From Citrobacter freundii (lineage in GTDB: Bacteria; Pseudomonadota; Gammaproteobacteria; Enterobacterales; Enterobacteriaceae): a DNA stretch of 64,000 nt. The notes under the pieces are model-generated. The model ran no database searches. It saw only the letters and a program-made list of their open reading frames with translations, and was not told the DNA's origin. Position numbers and translations under genes: made by a program. The stretch lies in contig NZ_JAALBX010000005.1 of NCBI RefSeq assembly GCF_011077955.1, forward strand, positions 124,001 to 188,000. The letters are read 5' to 3'. Numbering within the stretch: position 1 is the first letter of the stretch; each line of letters begins with the position of its first letter. Positions 21,104 to 33,724 of the stretch are shown here, in pieces.

Positions 21104-21294
21104 GATGAAAGTGATGATTCCGCTGTGGCGAGGGTGGTTTTAGGGGAGAAGCGTTAGGGTGTCGCCGCTGGCCCGCGGTGAGGCAATAGCGTCCTGAACG
21201 CGTTCGGTTTTCCCGGCGAACATTGCAGGCATCGAGTGTGACTGAGTATTGGTGTTTTTCACCCGCCAGCGGTTTTTTAACTGCTGGCTTTTTT
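21104..21294 (+). ncRNA. sgrS: SgrS small RNA (glucose-phosphate stress)
   Basis: SgrS pairs with ptsG and other mRNAs via Hfq. The 3' half is unmistakable: the ptsG-pairing block GTGTGACTGAGTATTGGTG at 21236-21254 and the Hfq-type terminator at 21265-21294. The terminator is a 10-bp stem with one G-U pair and a 4-nt loop, followed by six T. The 5' end is inferred from the GATGAA start seen in E. coli. In the 5' half I find no SgrT-like peptide; the only AUG frame nearby is a 12-codon MKVMIPLWRGWF (21105-21143). It lies between divergent sgrR and setA, and setA starts 37 bp beyond the terminator. Confidence 0.9.
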
Positions 21295-21331
21295 CGTGTA
21301 TAACTTTTTCTTTCATGAAAGGATGCATGGT

Positions 21332-22510
21332 ATGCAGTGGTTATTAACACGTGGTCGCAGGTTGAATGGAGTCTATTTGGCCTTTATGGGCGTCGCCTTT
21401 ATGGTGGGGGTGGCGAGCGCGTTACAGGCGCCAACGCTGAGCTTGTTTCTCAGCCGTGAAGTGGATGTCCGTCCGTTTTGGGTTGGGCTTTTTTATACCG
21501 TTAATGCCTTAGCCGGGATTGTGGTGAGCCTGTGGCTTGCAAAACGATCCGATGCCCGGGGCGACAGGCGCAAACTGATCCTGTTCTGCTGCCTGATGGC
21601 TATCGCCAACTGTGTGTTATTTGCGTTTACCCGCCATTATCTCACCCTGATTACCGCAGGCGTGCTGCTTTCAGCGCTGGCTAATACCACCATGCCGCAA
21701 CTGTTTGCCCTGGCGCGTGAATACGCCGACAGTTCTGCGCGTGAAGCGGTGATGTTCAGTTCGGTGATGCGCGCGCAATTATCACTGGCGTGGGTTATCG
21801 GGCCGCCGCTGGCGTTTTTACTGGCGTTGAATTATGGCTTTACCACTATGTTCCTGGTTGCCGGATTCATCTTTTTGCTGAGTCTTGGCGTGATTGCGCT
21901 GGCGTTGCCGTCGGTCCCACGCGATACCCTGAAAACGGATGTCTCACTGACGCAAGTGAGTGGTTGGCAGGATAAAAACGTGCGGCTGCTCTTTATCGCC
22001 TCGGTATTAATGTGGACCTGCAACACCATGTATTTTATCGATATGCCGCTTTGGATAAGCAGCGAACTGGGATTGCCGGATAAGCTTGCAGGCGTATTGA
22101 TGGGCACCGCAGCCGGGCTTGAGATCCCGGTGATGTTGCTGGCAGGTTATTACGTAAAGCGTATCGGCAAACGGCGGATTATGCTGTTGGCGGTAATGTC
22201 CGCCGTGCTGTTTTATATCGGTCTGCTGTTTTTCCACAGCCAGCAGGCGCTGCTGATACTGCAGATCTTTAACGCGGTGTTTATCGGGATCATTGCCGCG
22301 ATCGGCATGATCTGGTTTCAGGATCTGATGCCGGGACGTGCCGGATCCGCCACCACGCTTTTTACTAATAGCATTTCCACGGGCGTGATCCTGGCGGGTG
22401 TTATTCAGGGGGCGCTGGTGGAAAGCTTCGGTCACTATGCCGTGTACTGGGCGGTCGCGGGAATGGGGATATTTACGTTGTTTATCACGTCTCGTGTGAA
22501 GGACGTATAA
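21332..22510 (+). CDS. setA: Sugar efflux transporter SetA
   Basis: SetA is a major-facilitator exporter of glucosides and lactose, linked to relief of sugar-phosphate stress. From the ATG at 21332 (MQWLLTRGRRLNGVYLAFM) it has 392 residues, the E. coli length, with 12 predicted membrane helices and the RSDARGDRRKL loop after helix 2. AAAGGA lies 8 bp upstream of this start. Longer in-frame starts run back into the sgrS terminator and were rejected. As in relatives, it follows sgrS. Confidence 0.95.
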   Translation: MQWLLTRGRRLNGVYLAFMGVAFMVGVASALQAPTLSLFLSREVDVRPFWVGLFYTVNALAGIVVSLWLAKRSDARGDRRKLILFCCLMAIANCVLFAFTRHYLTLITAGVLLSALANTTMPQLFALAREYADSSAREAVMFSSVMRAQLSLAWVIGPPLAFLLALNYGFTTMFLVAGFIFLLSLGVIALALPSVPRDTLKTDVSLTQVSGWQDKNVRLLFIASVLMWTCNTMYFIDMPLWISSELGLPDKLAGVLMGTAAGLEIPVMLLAGYYVKRIGKRRIMLLAVMSAVLFYIGLLFFHSQQALLILQIFNAVFIGIIAAIGMIWFQDLMPGRAGSATTLFTNSISTGVILAGVIQGALVESFGHYAVYWAVAGMGIFTLFITSRVKDV

Positions 22511-22547
22511 AAAAAAATGCCGGGCATAGCGCCCGGCATTCGTTTTT
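22511..22547. terminator. Bidirectional terminator between setA and leuD
   Basis: AATGCCGGGC (22516-22525) and GCCCGGCATT (22531-22540) form a 10-bp stem with a 5-nt loop, flanked by an A-run on the left and TTTTT on the right, so it can serve both convergent genes. Confidence 0.88.
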
Positions 22548-23151
22548 AGCTGATAAACGCCGGCTGGCGCTTTTCATAGTCGGCTATTGCGTCTTCATGC
22601 TGTAAGGTCAGCCCGATGCTGTCCAGCCCGTTCAGCATGCAATGGCGGCGGAACGCATCCAGCGTAAAGGGATAGCGCTTGTCGCCCGCTTTCACCTCCA
22701 GAGCTTCCAGGTCTACCTCAAAATAAATACCCGGATTAGCCTGCACGAGCGCAAACAGCTCATCGACGTCGGCCTCACTCAGTTTCACCGGCAGCAACTG
22801 GTTGTTAAAACTATTGCCATAAAAAATGTCGGCAAAGCTTGGCGCTATCACGACTTTAAAACCGTAATCCGTCAATGCCCAGGGCGCATGCTCGCGTGAA
22901 GAGCCGCAGCCGAAGTTTTCCCGCGCCAGCAGGATAGACGCGCCCTGATATTCCGGGAAATTCAGCACAAATTCCGGGTTCGGTTCATTGCCCTTGTCGT
23001 CCAGAAAACGCCAGTCATTAAACAGGTGCGCGCCAAAACCGGTACGGGTAACCTTTTGCAGAAACTGCTTGGGGATAATCGCATCGGTATCAACGTTGGC
23101 CGCATCCAGTGGAACCACAAGGCCAGTATGTTGCGTAAATTTTTCTGCCAT
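22546..23151 (-). CDS. leuD: 3-isopropylmalate dehydratase small subunit
   Basis: LeuD forms the aconitase-type isopropylmalate isomerase with LeuC. Its 201 residues equal the E. coli length. The swivel-domain motifs [13 protein letters not shown] (about 20-32) and [19 protein letters not shown] (about 75-93) are present. Start 11 bp after leuC; last gene of leuABCD. Confidence 0.97.
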   Translation of the reverse strand: MAEKFTQHTGLVVPLDAANVDTDAIIPKQFLQKVTRTGFGAHLFNDWRFLDDKGNEPNPEFVLNFPEYQGASILLARENFGCGSSREHAPWALTDYGFKVVIAPSFADIFYGNSFNNQLLPVKLSEADVDELFALVQANPGIYFEVDLEALEVKAGDKRYPFTLDAFRRHCMLNGLDSIGLTLQHEDAIADYEKRQPAFIS

Positions 23152-23162
23152 GGTGTGGCTCC

Positions 23163-24563
23163 TTATTTCAGTGTGCGGATATCGGCGAAATGACCGGTCA
23201 CCGCTGCAGCCGCGGCCATTGCCGGGCTGACCAGGTGAGTGCGTCCGCCACGGCCCTGACGGCCTTCGAAGTTACGGTTACTGGTCGAGGCGCAGCGCTC
23301 GCCCGGGTTCAGGCGATCGTTGTTCATCGCAAGGCACATTGAGCAGCCCGGCAAACGCCATTCAAAACCGGCTTCGATAAAGATTTTATCCAGACCTTCC
23401 GCTTCCGCCTGGGCTTTCACCGGACCGGAACCCGGCACCACTAATGCCTGAACGCCCGGCGCGACTTTACGCCCTTTGGCGATGTCTGCCGCTGCGCGCA
23501 AATCTTCAATACGCGAGTTGGTGCAGGAGCCAATAAAGACTTTATCAATCGCCACGTCGGTCAACGGAACGCCAGGCTTAAGGCCCATATAGGCCAGCGC
23601 TTTTTCAGCCGAGGCGCGCTCGACCGGATCGGCAAACGAAGCCGGTTCCGGAATGCAGTCGGTTACTGAAATCACCTGGCCTGGGTTGGTGCCCCAGGTG
23701 ACTTGCGGGGCAATGGCAGCGGCATCCAGGGTAACGACGGTATCGAATACCGCGTCCGGATCGGTTTTGAAGGTTTTCCAGTATTCCACCGCATCGTCAA
23801 AATCTTTGCCTTTTGGCGCGTGCAGACGACCTTTAACATAGTTAAAGGTGGTGTCATCCGGCGCGACCAGGCCCGCTTTCGCACCCATCTCAATCGCCAT
23901 ATTGCAAAGCGTCATACGGCCTTCCATGCTCAATGCCGTAATCGCTTCGCCGCAAAACTCCACCACATGACCGGTACCGCCTGCACTGCCGGTTTTGCCG
24001 ATAATCGCCAGTACAATGTCTTTTGCGGTAATGCCCGGCGCGGCGGTGCCTTTCACTTCAATCTTCATCGTTTTAGCGCGGCCCTGTTTCAGGGTTTGGG
24101 TCGCCAGAACATGTTCCACTTCAGATGTGCCGATACCGAAAGCCAGGGCCCCAAATGCGCCGTGGGTCGCGGTGTGGGAATCGCCGCAGACGATGGTCAT
24201 ACCGGGCAGCGTGATGCCTTGCTCCGGACCCATCACATGCACAATTCCCTGGTAGGGGTGATTCAGGTCATACAGTTCGACGCCGAATTCATTGCAGTTT
24301 TTAATCAGTTCCTGCATCTGAATTCGCGCCATTTCGCCGGACGCGTTGATATCTTTCGTTTGCGTCGACACGTTATGGTCCATGGTGGCGAAGGTTTTAC
24401 GCGGCTGGCGCACCGGGCGACCATGGGCGCGCAGTCCATCAAACGCCTGCGGCGAGGTGACTTCATGCACCAGATGGCGGTCGATATACAGCAGCGGCGT
24501 TTCGTCCTTTGCTTCATAAACCACATGAGCGTCGAATAATTTTTGGTACAGCGTGCTGGCCAT
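23163..24563 (-). CDS. leuC: 3-isopropylmalate dehydratase large subunit
   Basis: LeuC carries the [4Fe-4S] cluster of the isomerase. The 466 residues match E. coli. The cluster ligands are in [14 protein letters not shown] (Cys near 347) and [10 protein letters not shown] (two Cys near 407 and 410). DHNVSTQ and [13 protein letters not shown] are further aconitase-family motifs. The start lies 2 bp after leuB. Confidence 0.97.
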   Translation of the reverse strand: MASTLYQKLFDAHVVYEAKDETPLLYIDRHLVHEVTSPQAFDGLRAHGRPVRQPRKTFATMDHNVSTQTKDINASGEMARIQMQELIKNCNEFGVELYDLNHPYQGIVHVMGPEQGITLPGMTIVCGDSHTATHGAFGALAFGIGTSEVEHVLATQTLKQGRAKTMKIEVKGTAAPGITAKDIVLAIIGKTGSAGGTGHVVEFCGEAITALSMEGRMTLCNMAIEMGAKAGLVAPDDTTFNYVKGRLHAPKGKDFDDAVEYWKTFKTDPDAVFDTVVTLDAAAIAPQVTWGTNPGQVISVTDCIPEPASFADPVERASAEKALAYMGLKPGVPLTDVAIDKVFIGSCTNSRIEDLRAAADIAKGRKVAPGVQALVVPGSGPVKAQAEAEGLDKIFIEAGFEWRLPGCSMCLAMNNDRLNPGERCASTSNRNFEGRQGRGGRTHLVSPAMAAAAAVTGHFADIRTLK

Positions 24564-24565
24564 GG

Positions 24566-27228
<2,663 letters not shown>

Positions 27229-27275
27229 GAATACGGTCCTTATTTCAGTTTTCTGCGCCTGCGACGAGCATAAAA

Positions 27276-27298
27276 AAACCCGCGCAGTGCGCGGGTTT
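27276..27298 (-). terminator. leu operon attenuator terminator
   Basis: AAACCCGCGC (27276-27285) and GCGCGGGTTT (27289-27298) form a perfect 10-bp stem with a 3-nt loop, followed on the minus strand by a run of T. It lies between leuL and leuA, the position of the leucine attenuator. Confidence 0.93.
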
Positions 27299-27324
27299 CG
27301 TTTTCTCTTGTGACTTGATTCAAC

Positions 27325-27408
27325 TTAACGCTGAACATCGCCCAACAGTCTACCGCGCAGAGATGCGTTAAGTAGTAGTAGACCGAGCAGGCGAGTAGTG
27401 CGAATCAT
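27325..27408 (-). CDS. leuL: leu operon leader peptide LeuL (27 aa)
   Basis: The frame from ATG 27408 reads MIRTTRLLGLLLLNASLR, then GRLLGDVQR and a stop at 27325. It has four consecutive leucine codons, three of them the rare CTA, as in the E. coli leader. Ribosome stalling there when charged tRNA-Leu is scarce should prevent the attenuator forming. Confidence 0.93.
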   Translation of the reverse strand: MIRTTRLLGLLLLNASLRGRLLGDVQR

Positions 27409-27442
27409 TTATCAAGCCTCAGAATGCGTTAAGATGCTTTTA

Positions 27443-27471
27443 GTGGTACTTGATTGGTGCGGAGGTGTCAA
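27443..27471 (-). promoter_or_regulatory. leuLABCD promoter
   Basis: On the minus strand a perfect -35 TTGACA (27471-27466) and a weak -10 TACCAC (27448-27443) are 17 bp apart. The position matches the E. coli leu promoter. Confidence 0.65.
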
Positions 27472-27991
27472 CTTTTCTTTGAACGAATCGTTATGGTACG
27501 GCGGTTGCAGGCGCTGATGATATTTAGCATAGCGTGCTAAAAAAACTGCACAAAAGGACGTTATTCTGCTGAACCACATGAAATGGCGTTATAGCTGTTT
27601 TAAAAAAGAGTGGGGGTTGAGTCGCGTTCTATTAATAAATATAACGCCAGCACATTATACATAGTTTCGAATTATGTCATTTGCAGCTTAAATGATTACA
27701 AACGATAAAATTTTAAGAATGTATCAATGAATTGCCGATGAAATATTTTAATATTCCTAAAATCATAATTCATTTGGTGAATTATTGAGAACTTTCTTGG
27801 TTTATGGTTTCATAATCGCCAGTTGCAATAAATCTTAGGCTGTCTACGTAGAATCTGTATTGTGAAACGGACTATTATTAAATAGCCCCAATACTGCTCG
27901 ACTTACAGCCTCCCGTCTTTTCCCTGATGATGCAACACGGATGGATAATAATATTTCAGGGAACGATGATTATCAATTTAGGGAGTGGATT
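27472..27991. promoter_or_regulatory. AT-rich leuL-leuO intergenic region
   Basis: About 520 bp without a gene between the leu promoter and leuO. It is visibly AT-rich, with many A/T tracts (for example around 27600-27800), unlike the GC-rich genes on both sides. In E. coli and Salmonella this region is bound by H-NS and LeuO and controls leuO; the composition suggests the same. No reliable leuO promoter was chosen. Confidence 0.6.
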
Positions 27992-28936
27992 ATGTCAGAT
28001 AATCATATTGAACAGTCGCCTTTAAATGAAAGTCTTAAGCCACAGTTACGCTCAGTAGACCTTAATTTGTTGACTGTCTTTGATGCTGTCATGCAGGAGC
28101 AAAATATTACCCGTGCGGCGCATCTGTTAGGGATGTCGCAACCTGCGGTAAGTAATGCAGTATCTCGACTCAAGTTAATGTTTAATGACGAGCTTTTTGT
28201 GCGTTATGGCCGTGGTATTCAGCCTACCATGCGTGCGTGTCAGCTTTTTGGTTCTGTCCGTCAGGCACTTCAGTTAGTCCAAAACGAACTTCCGGGTTCC
28301 GGATTCGAACCATTAAGCAGTGAGCGGTTATTTAATCTTTGTGTTTGTAGCCCATTAGATAATCTTTTAACGTCGATTATTTATAATAGTGTTACAAATA
28401 TTGCGCCAAATATACATTTAGCATTTAAATCATCTTTGAATCAAAATATCGAGCATCAATTACGTTATCAGGAAACGGAATTTGTAATCAGCTATGACCT
28501 TTTCCGTCGCCCTGAATTTTCTTGCGTGCCTTTATTTGAAGATGAAATGGTGTTGGTGTGCAGTAAATCGCATCCCCGGAAGAAAAATTTAACGAACGAA
28601 GCGGGGCTTTATCAGGAACAGCACGCTGTTGTCGCCCTGGATCGCTTCGGTTCATTTAGTTCGCCCTGGTATGACGGCCCGGAAAAACAGGCGGCTATTG
28701 CCTATCAGGGAATGGCAATGACAAGCGTACTGAATGTCGTTTCGCAAACCAGTCTTATTGCTATCGCGCCGCGTTGGTTGGCAGATGAGTTCATGGCAAC
28801 GCTTAGCCTGGATGTTTTACCTTTGCCGCTTGAGAACAACCGCCGGACTTGCTATCTCTCCTGGCATGAAGCCGCAGGCCGCGACAAAGGGCATCAGTGG
28901 ATGGAAGAGTTACTTATCAGGATTTGTAAGAAATAA
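27992..28936 (+). CDS. leuO: LysR-type regulator LeuO
   Basis: LeuO is an H-NS antagonist that controls many silenced loci. From the ATG at 27992 it has 314 residues, exactly the E. coli length; GGGAG lies about 7 bp upstream. The N-terminal LysR helix-turn-helix reads [20 protein letters not shown] (about residues 34-53). The C-terminal effector domain ends [16 protein letters not shown] start 17 codons upstream has no homology support. It is more AT-rich than its neighbours, typical of an H-NS-regulated gene. Confidence 0.95.
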   Translation: MSDNHIEQSPLNESLKPQLRSVDLNLLTVFDAVMQEQNITRAAHLLGMSQPAVSNAVSRLKLMFNDELFVRYGRGIQPTMRACQLFGSVRQALQLVQNELPGSGFEPLSSERLFNLCVCSPLDNLLTSIIYNSVTNIAPNIHLAFKSSLNQNIEHQLRYQETEFVISYDLFRRPEFSCVPLFEDEMVLVCSKSHPRKKNLTNEAGLYQEQHAVVALDRFGSFSSPWYDGPEKQAAIAYQGMAMTSVLNVVSQTSLIAIAPRWLADEFMATLSLDVLPLPLENNRRTCYLSWHEAAGRDKGHQWMEELLIRICKK

Positions 28937-28948
28937 GCCTGAATACAT

Positions 28949-28976
28949 AAACCGAATGGGACACCATTCGGTTTTG
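28949..28976 (+). terminator. leuO terminator
   Basis: AAACCGAATGG (28949-28959) and CCATTCGGTTT (28964-28974) form an 11-bp perfect stem with a GACA loop, followed by a T-rich stretch. Confidence 0.82.
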
Positions 28977-29303
28977 CTTTATATCCGCGATTTACTGGAA
29001 TTTTATTCTTTCGCTTAATCTCCATTCGCCCGACGATTTTCCTTTCCCGCTTTTCTTGATCTCTGACTGTTATACATAACACTTATGAAATATCCCGCCA
29101 TCACAACCGTTTCTTCCAGAGCTTTCTCTTAATTCTTTGCGATTCGTTTAGTTGGCGAGAAAAAAATCGCCTCAGGAAAGGGGCTGGAGGCCAATTGCCT
29201 GCCCGATCCTGAGCGGTTATGTTAAGGGACATAAGACAGCTCATCGCAACGGTGAGAATATGATTTCCGCCGTTAAAATAAAACAAAAGCCTGGAGGCAA
29301 ATG
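28977..29303 (+). promoter_or_regulatory. ilvIH upstream regulatory region
   Basis: About 330 bp before ilvI without a gene. In E. coli this interval holds several Lrp sites and the ilvIH promoter; I could not assign individual Lrp sites. The leader contains a possible long hairpin, CTCAGGA (29171-29177) paired with TCCTGAG (29207-29213). Confidence 0.45.
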
Positions 29304-31028
29304 ATGGAGATGTTGTCTGGAGCCGAGATGGTGGTTCAGTCGCTGATCGACCAGGGCGTGAAACAGATATTTGGCTACCCTGGTGGGGCTGTGCTGGATA
29401 TCTATGACGCGCTGCATACGATTGGCGGAATTGACCATATACTGGTGCGGCATGAACAAGCCGCCGTACATATGGCCGATGGCCTGGCCCGCGCAACCGG
29501 CGAGGTTGGCGTTGTGCTGGTGACATCGGGTCCCGGTGCGACCAATGCCATTACCGGTATCGCTACCGCGTATATGGATTCCATACCCCTGGTTGTGCTT
29601 TCAGGGCAGGTGGCTACGTCGCTGATTGGCTACGATTCCTTCCAGGAATGCGACATGGTGGGGATTTCGCGCCCGGTGGTGAAACACAGCTTCCTCGTCA
29701 AGCAAACGGAAGACATCCCAACGGTACTCAAAAAAGCATTCTGGCTTGCCGCCAGCGGTCGCCCAGGGCCGGTGGTCGTGGATTTGCCCAAAGATATCCT
29801 TAATCCCGCGAAAAAGATGCCTTATGTCTGGCCGGATTCCGTCAGCATGCGCTCTTATAATCCGACAACGCAGGGGCATAAAGGTCAAATCAAACGCGCA
29901 CTTCAGACGTTGCTTGCGGCTAAAAAACCAGTTCTTTATGTAGGCGGCGGGGCGATTAATTCCGGGTGCGGTGCGCCGTTGCGTCAGTTAGTGGAAAAAC
30001 TCAACCTGCCGGTCGCGTCTTCATTAATGGGGCTTGGCGCATTTCCGGGTACTCATCGTCAGTCATTAGGCATGCTGGGGATGCACGGGACCTATGAAGC
30101 CAATATGACGATGCATCATTCCGATGTGATTTTTGCCGTTGGCGTACGTTTTGACGATCGTACAACCAATAACCTGGCAAAATATTGTCCCAATGCGACG
30201 GTGCTTCATATCGATATCGACCCGGCTTCTATTTCGAAAACCGTCTCTGCCGATATTCCTATCGTGGGTGACGCAGGCATGGTGCTTGAACAGATGCTTG
30301 AGTTACTCCAACAAGAAGAAAACGTCCAGACGCCGGATGATATTCGCGACTGGTGGCAGCAAATTGAAGGCTGGCGCGGGCGTAAGTGCCTGAGCTACAA
30401 CACCGCCAGCGAAAAGATTAAGCCCCAGGCGGTAATCGAGACCATTCATCGACTGACAAAAGGGGATGCGTATGTCACCTCCGATGTGGGTCAGCATCAG
30501 ATGTTCGCCGCGCTTTATTATGCTTTTGATAAACCACGCCGGTGGATCAATTCCGGCGGCCTCGGCACGATGGGCTTCGGCTTGCCGGCGGCGTTGGGTG
30601 TAAAGCTTGCTCTGCCGGACGAAACGGTGATTTGCGTGACGGGCGATGGCAGTATCCAGATGAATATTCAGGAGCTTTCCACCGCGCTGCAATATGAACT
30701 GCCGGTGCTGGTGCTTAATCTGAACAACCGCTATCTCGGCATGGTGAAACAGTGGCAGGACATGATCTATTCTGGCCGCCATTCACAATCCTATATGGAA
30801 TCGCTGCCTGACTTCGCCCGCCTGGCGCAGGCGTATGGCCATGTGGGGATCAGTATTACCCGTCCTGACGAGCTTGAAAGTAAACTGAGCGAAGCCCTGG
30901 AGCAGGTGCGCAATAACCGGCTTGTCTTCGTCGATGTGATGGTCGATGGCACCGAGCACGTTTATCCGATGCATATTCGTGGCGGCGGAATGGATGAAAT
31001 GTGGTTAAGCAAAACGGAGAGGACCTAA
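29304..31028 (+). CDS. ilvI: Acetolactate synthase III large (catalytic) subunit
   Basis: AHAS III is the valine-sensitive, ThDP-dependent first enzyme of branched-chain amino-acid synthesis. From the ATG at 29304 there are 574 residues as in E. coli; GGAGG sits 6 bp upstream, favouring this over the adjacent ATG at 29301. The catalytic Glu is in [13 protein letters not shown] (near 49), the FAD-type central domain follows, and the ThDP motif [17 protein letters not shown]...LNN lies near 425-455. It is followed after 1 bp by ilvH. Confidence 0.97.
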   Translation: MEMLSGAEMVVQSLIDQGVKQIFGYPGGAVLDIYDALHTIGGIDHILVRHEQAAVHMADGLARATGEVGVVLVTSGPGATNAITGIATAYMDSIPLVVLSGQVATSLIGYDSFQECDMVGISRPVVKHSFLVKQTEDIPTVLKKAFWLAASGRPGPVVVDLPKDILNPAKKMPYVWPDSVSMRSYNPTTQGHKGQIKRALQTLLAAKKPVLYVGGGAINSGCGAPLRQLVEKLNLPVASSLMGLGAFPGTHRQSLGMLGMHGTYEANMTMHHSDVIFAVGVRFDDRTTNNLAKYCPNATVLHIDIDPASISKTVSADIPIVGDAGMVLEQMLELLQQEENVQTPDDIRDWWQQIEGWRGRKCLSYNTASEKIKPQAVIETIHRLTKGDAYVTSDVGQHQMFAALYYAFDKPRRWINSGGLGTMGFGLPAALGVKLALPDETVICVTGDGSIQMNIQELSTALQYELPVLVLNLNNRYLGMVKQWQDMIYSGRHSQSYMESLPDFARLAQAYGHVGISITRPDELESKLSEALEQVRNNRLVFVDVMVDGTEHVYPMHIRGGGMDEMWLSKTERT

Positions 31029-31029
31029 C

Positions 31030-31521
31030 ATGCGCCGGATACTGTCAGTATTACTGGAAAATGAGTCGGGCGCGTTATCCCGCGTGATTGGGCTTTTTTC
31101 CCAACGTGGCTATAACATTGAAAGCCTCACCGTTGCGCCAACAGAAGATCCGACGCTGTCACGTATGACGATTCAAACCGTGGGTGATGCGAAGGTTCTC
31201 GAGCAAATCGAAAAACAGCTTCATAAACTGGTGGATGTGTTGCGCGTAAACGAACTGGGGCAGAGCGCCCATGTTGAGCGCGAAATCATGTTAGTCAAAA
31301 TCCAGGCCAGCGGTTATGGCCGGGAAGAAGTGAAACGCAACACCGAAATTTTCCGTGGCTCTATTATTGATGTCACACCGTCGGTCTATACTGTTCAGCT
31401 CGCCGGAACCAGCGATAAACTGGACGCGTTCCTGGCCACTATTCGCGATGTGGCAAAAATTGTCGAAGTTGCCCGTTCAGGTGTTGTCGGCCTGTCTCGT
31501 GGTGATAAGATTATGCGCTAA
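31030..31521 (+). CDS. ilvH: Acetolactate synthase III small (regulatory) subunit
   Basis: IlvH confers valine feedback inhibition and full activity on IlvI. It has 163 residues, same as E. coli, with an N-terminal ACT domain ([29 protein letters not shown]) and a C-terminal AHAS small-subunit domain. It starts one base after the ilvI stop, so translation is coupled. Confidence 0.97.
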   Translation: MRRILSVLLENESGALSRVIGLFSQRGYNIESLTVAPTEDPTLSRMTIQTVGDAKVLEQIEKQLHKLVDVLRVNELGQSAHVEREIMLVKIQASGYGREEVKRNTEIFRGSIIDVTPSVYTVQLAGTSDKLDAFLATIRDVAKIVEVARSGVVGLSRGDKIMR

Positions 31522-31544
31522 CGACGACTTCCAATGTAGAAACG

Positions 31545-31574
31545 AGCCCGGCATGACTCGCCGGGCTTTTTTTT
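31545..31574 (+). terminator. ilvIH terminator
   Basis: AGCCCGGC (31545-31552) pairs with GCCGGGCT (31560-31567), 7-nt loop, then eight T. Confidence 0.92.
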
Positions 31575-31697
31575 GCCTGTAGACCAGCAAGAGCGCGTAA
31601 AAGCAGTTGCTCAGGTAATTATTCTGCGTTTAGATGTTATGGATTTTGCTATAACCCTAATAAGGCTATGGTGTATGTCATTCACTAAGGGGCAATT

Positions 31698-32702
31698 GTG
31701 AAACTGGACGAAATCGCGCGATTGGCTGGGGTATCGCGCACAACGGCGAGCTACGTCATTAATGGAAAAGCCCGACAGTATCGCGTAAGCGATAAAACGG
31801 TCGAAAAAGTGATGGCGGTCGTGCGTGAGCATAACTACCACCCGAATGCGGTGGCGGCCGGGTTGCGCGCCGGTAGAACGCGCTCGATTGGTCTGGTGAT
31901 ACCGGATCTTGAAAACACCAGCTATACCCGCATAGCCAATTATCTGGAGCGTCAGGCACGCCAGCGTGGCTACCAGCTTTTGATCGCGTGTTCTGAAGAT
32001 CAGCCTGATAATGAAATGCGTTGCATGGAACATCTATTGCAGCGCCAGGTTGACGCGATTATCGTGTCGACCTCTTTACCGCCGGAACATCCTTTCTATC
32101 AACGCTGGGCTAATAACTCATTCCCCATTGTCGCGCTCGATCGCGCTCTGGACCGCGAGCATTTTACCAGCGTCGTCGGCGCCGATCAGGATGACGCGGA
32201 AATGCTGGCTGGAGAATTGCGCAAATTCCCGGCGGAAACGGTGCTTTATATGGGAGCATTACCGGAGTTATCGGTGAGTTTCTTGCGCGAACAGGGATTC
32301 CGTACCGCCTGGAAAGACGATCCGCGCGAAGTGCATTACCTTTATGCCAATAGCTATGAACGCGAAGCCGCAGGGCAGCTTTTTGAAAAATGGCTGGAAA
32401 CTCATGCGATGCCGCAGGCGCTTTTCACCACATCGTTCGCTCTCTTGCAAGGCGTCATGGATGTGACGTTACGACGCGAGGGGCGGTTGCCGACCGATCT
32501 CGCGATTGCTACGTTTGGCGATCATGAGTTGCTCGATTTTTTACAGTGCCCGGTGCTGGCCGTAGCGCAACGTCATCGAGACGTAGCGGAACGCGTACTT
32601 GAACTGGTGCTGGCGAGCCTTGATGAACCGCGTAAGCCGAAGCCGGGGTTAACCCGCATTCGCCGTAATTTGTTCAGGCGTGGCAGTCTTAGCCGACGCT
32701 AA
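31698..32702 (+). CDS. cra: Catabolite repressor/activator Cra (FruR)
   Basis: Cra is a LacI/GalR-family regulator of carbon flow whose DNA binding is relieved by fructose 1-phosphate or fructose 1,6-bisphosphate. The 334 residues match E. coli. The DNA-binding helix-turn-helix is at the very N-terminus ([20 protein letters not shown]), followed by the hinge [15 protein letters not shown] and the periplasmic-binding-like effector domain. The start codon is GTG at 31698, preceded by AAGGGG; this gives the known N-terminus. Confidence 0.97.
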   Translation: MKLDEIARLAGVSRTTASYVINGKARQYRVSDKTVEKVMAVVREHNYHPNAVAAGLRAGRTRSIGLVIPDLENTSYTRIANYLERQARQRGYQLLIACSEDQPDNEMRCMEHLLQRQVDAIIVSTSLPPEHPFYQRWANNSFPIVALDRALDREHFTSVVGADQDDAEMLAGELRKFPAETVLYMGALPELSVSFLREQGFRTAWKDDPREVHYLYANSYEREAAGQLFEKWLETHAMPQALFTTSFALLQGVMDVTLRREGRLPTDLAIATFGDHELLDFLQCPVLAVAQRHRDVAERVLELVLASLDEPRKPKPGLTRIRRNLFRRGSLSRR

Positions 32703-32712
32703 TATTTTAGAT

Positions 32713-32738
32713 AAAGGCAGCTAAGGCTGCCTTTTTAT
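32713..32738 (+). terminator. cra terminator
   Basis: AAAGGCAGC (32713-32721) and GCTGCCTTT (32726-32734) with a 4-nt loop, followed by T residues, 11 bp after the cra stop. Confidence 0.88.
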
Positions 32739-33172
32739 AATATTCGGAATATTCCGTACTTAAAGTAAGTATTCGGCAAGCCAATAATTTTTTTGCTTTC
32801 AAATGAAGAAATAATATCCACTTAGCAGTAAGATATTATTTCTAAAGAATTGTTTTGTAACATGTGGCCAACAACATCCGATAATTTTATAAGGCTTTTC
32901 AAACTCCTAAATGTAAAGGAAGCGTTGAATTACCCTACAGGGAACGCTGTTCAGCACGCATGAATTGCCTTAAAATGCCGCCCGCGTCGCAAACTTGGCA
33001 CATTGTATTTTTTTTGTACACAAATAGCCGTTTTTTCCTCGTTAGGTTTATTCGTTATTTTTCTTACAAATATTCATAACGTTAATTTTGCCTCGCTTTA
33101 AATGCAGCATTTTATTTACCTTTCCCCCTCCTCAGGAATGGATAATTTGTTTATTCCAGCGCTGGTGCTGGC
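32739..33172. other. AT-rich cra-mraZ intergenic region
   Basis: About 430 bp of AT-rich sequence before the dcw promoter. No convincing reading frame with a ribosome site and no clear sRNA terminator were seen. Confidence 0.5.
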
Positions 33173-33202
33173 TTGACAAGCTTTTCCTCCGCTCCGTAAA
33201 CT
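33173..33202 (+). promoter_or_regulatory. dcw cluster promoter Pmra
   Basis: -35 TTGACA at 33173-33178 and -10 TAAACT at 33197-33202, 18 bp apart. This corresponds to the E. coli Pmra promoter driving mraZ through the division genes. Confidence 0.9.
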
Positions 33203-33210
33203 CCCTAAGG

Positions 33211-33235
33211 TGGGAATTTGTGGGATATTGTGGTG
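33211..33235 (+). promoter_or_regulatory. MraZ operator: three TGGGA-type repeats
   Basis: TGGGA (33211), TGGGA (33221) and TGGTG (33231) recur at exactly 10-bp spacing just downstream of the -10. This is the direct-repeat operator to which the MraZ ring binds to repress its own operon. Confidence 0.88.
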
Positions 33236-33263
33236 AAAAGGTTTTTTTCAGGGTGAGGCTGGC

Positions 33264-33722
33264 ATGTTCCGTGGCGCTTCGTTAGTAAACCTCGACAGTA
33301 AAGGACGGTTATCCGTTCCGACCCGTTACAGGGATCAACTGCTCGAGACCGCTGCCGGTCAAATGGTTTGCACCATTGACATCCATCACCCCTGCCTGCT
33401 GCTTTATACGCTTCCTGAATGGGAAGTGATTGAACAAAAGTTATCGCGTCTGTCGAGCATGAAACCTGACGAACGCCGTGTTCAACGGCTGTTATTAGGG
33501 CATGCCAGTGAATGTCAGATGGACAGTGCCGGTCGATTGCTGCTGGCCCCCGTGTTAAGACAGCATGCCGGACTCACCAAACAAGTGATGCTGGTCGGGC
33601 AGTTCAACAAATTTGAGCTGTGGGACGAAACGACCTGGTATCAACGGGTCAAGGAAGACATAGACGCAGAGCAATCCTCCTCTGAAGTGATGTCGGAGAG
33701 ATTGCAGGATTTGTCCTTATAA
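33264..33722 (+). CDS. mraZ: Transcriptional regulator MraZ
   Basis: MraZ represses the dcw promoter. The 152-residue protein (E. coli 152) has two tandem SpoVT/AbrB-like domains, each with the DSxGR signature: [15 protein letters not shown] (N-terminal) and [15 protein letters not shown] (about 91-105). The ATG at 33264 follows GTGAGG. rsmH starts 3 bp after its stop. Confidence 0.97.
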   Translation: MFRGASLVNLDSKGRLSVPTRYRDQLLETAAGQMVCTIDIHHPCLLLYTLPEWEVIEQKLSRLSSMKPDERRVQRLLLGHASECQMDSAGRLLLAPVLRQHAGLTKQVMLVGQFNKFELWDETTWYQRVKEDIDAEQSSSEVMSERLQDLSL

Positions 33723-33724
33723 AA

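Noticed and set aside
21296-21331. Upstream starts for SetA
   Set aside because: They begin at the sgrS terminator, and the ATG at 21332 has the better ribosome site and gives the standard length.
23703-24539. 278-codon plus-strand open frame
   Set aside because: Antisense to leuC, which carries all the iron-sulphur ligands.
32739-33172. Small gene or sRNA in the cra-mraZ gap
   Set aside because: No frame with a convincing ribosome site, and no terminator hairpin, was found in the AT-rich sequence.
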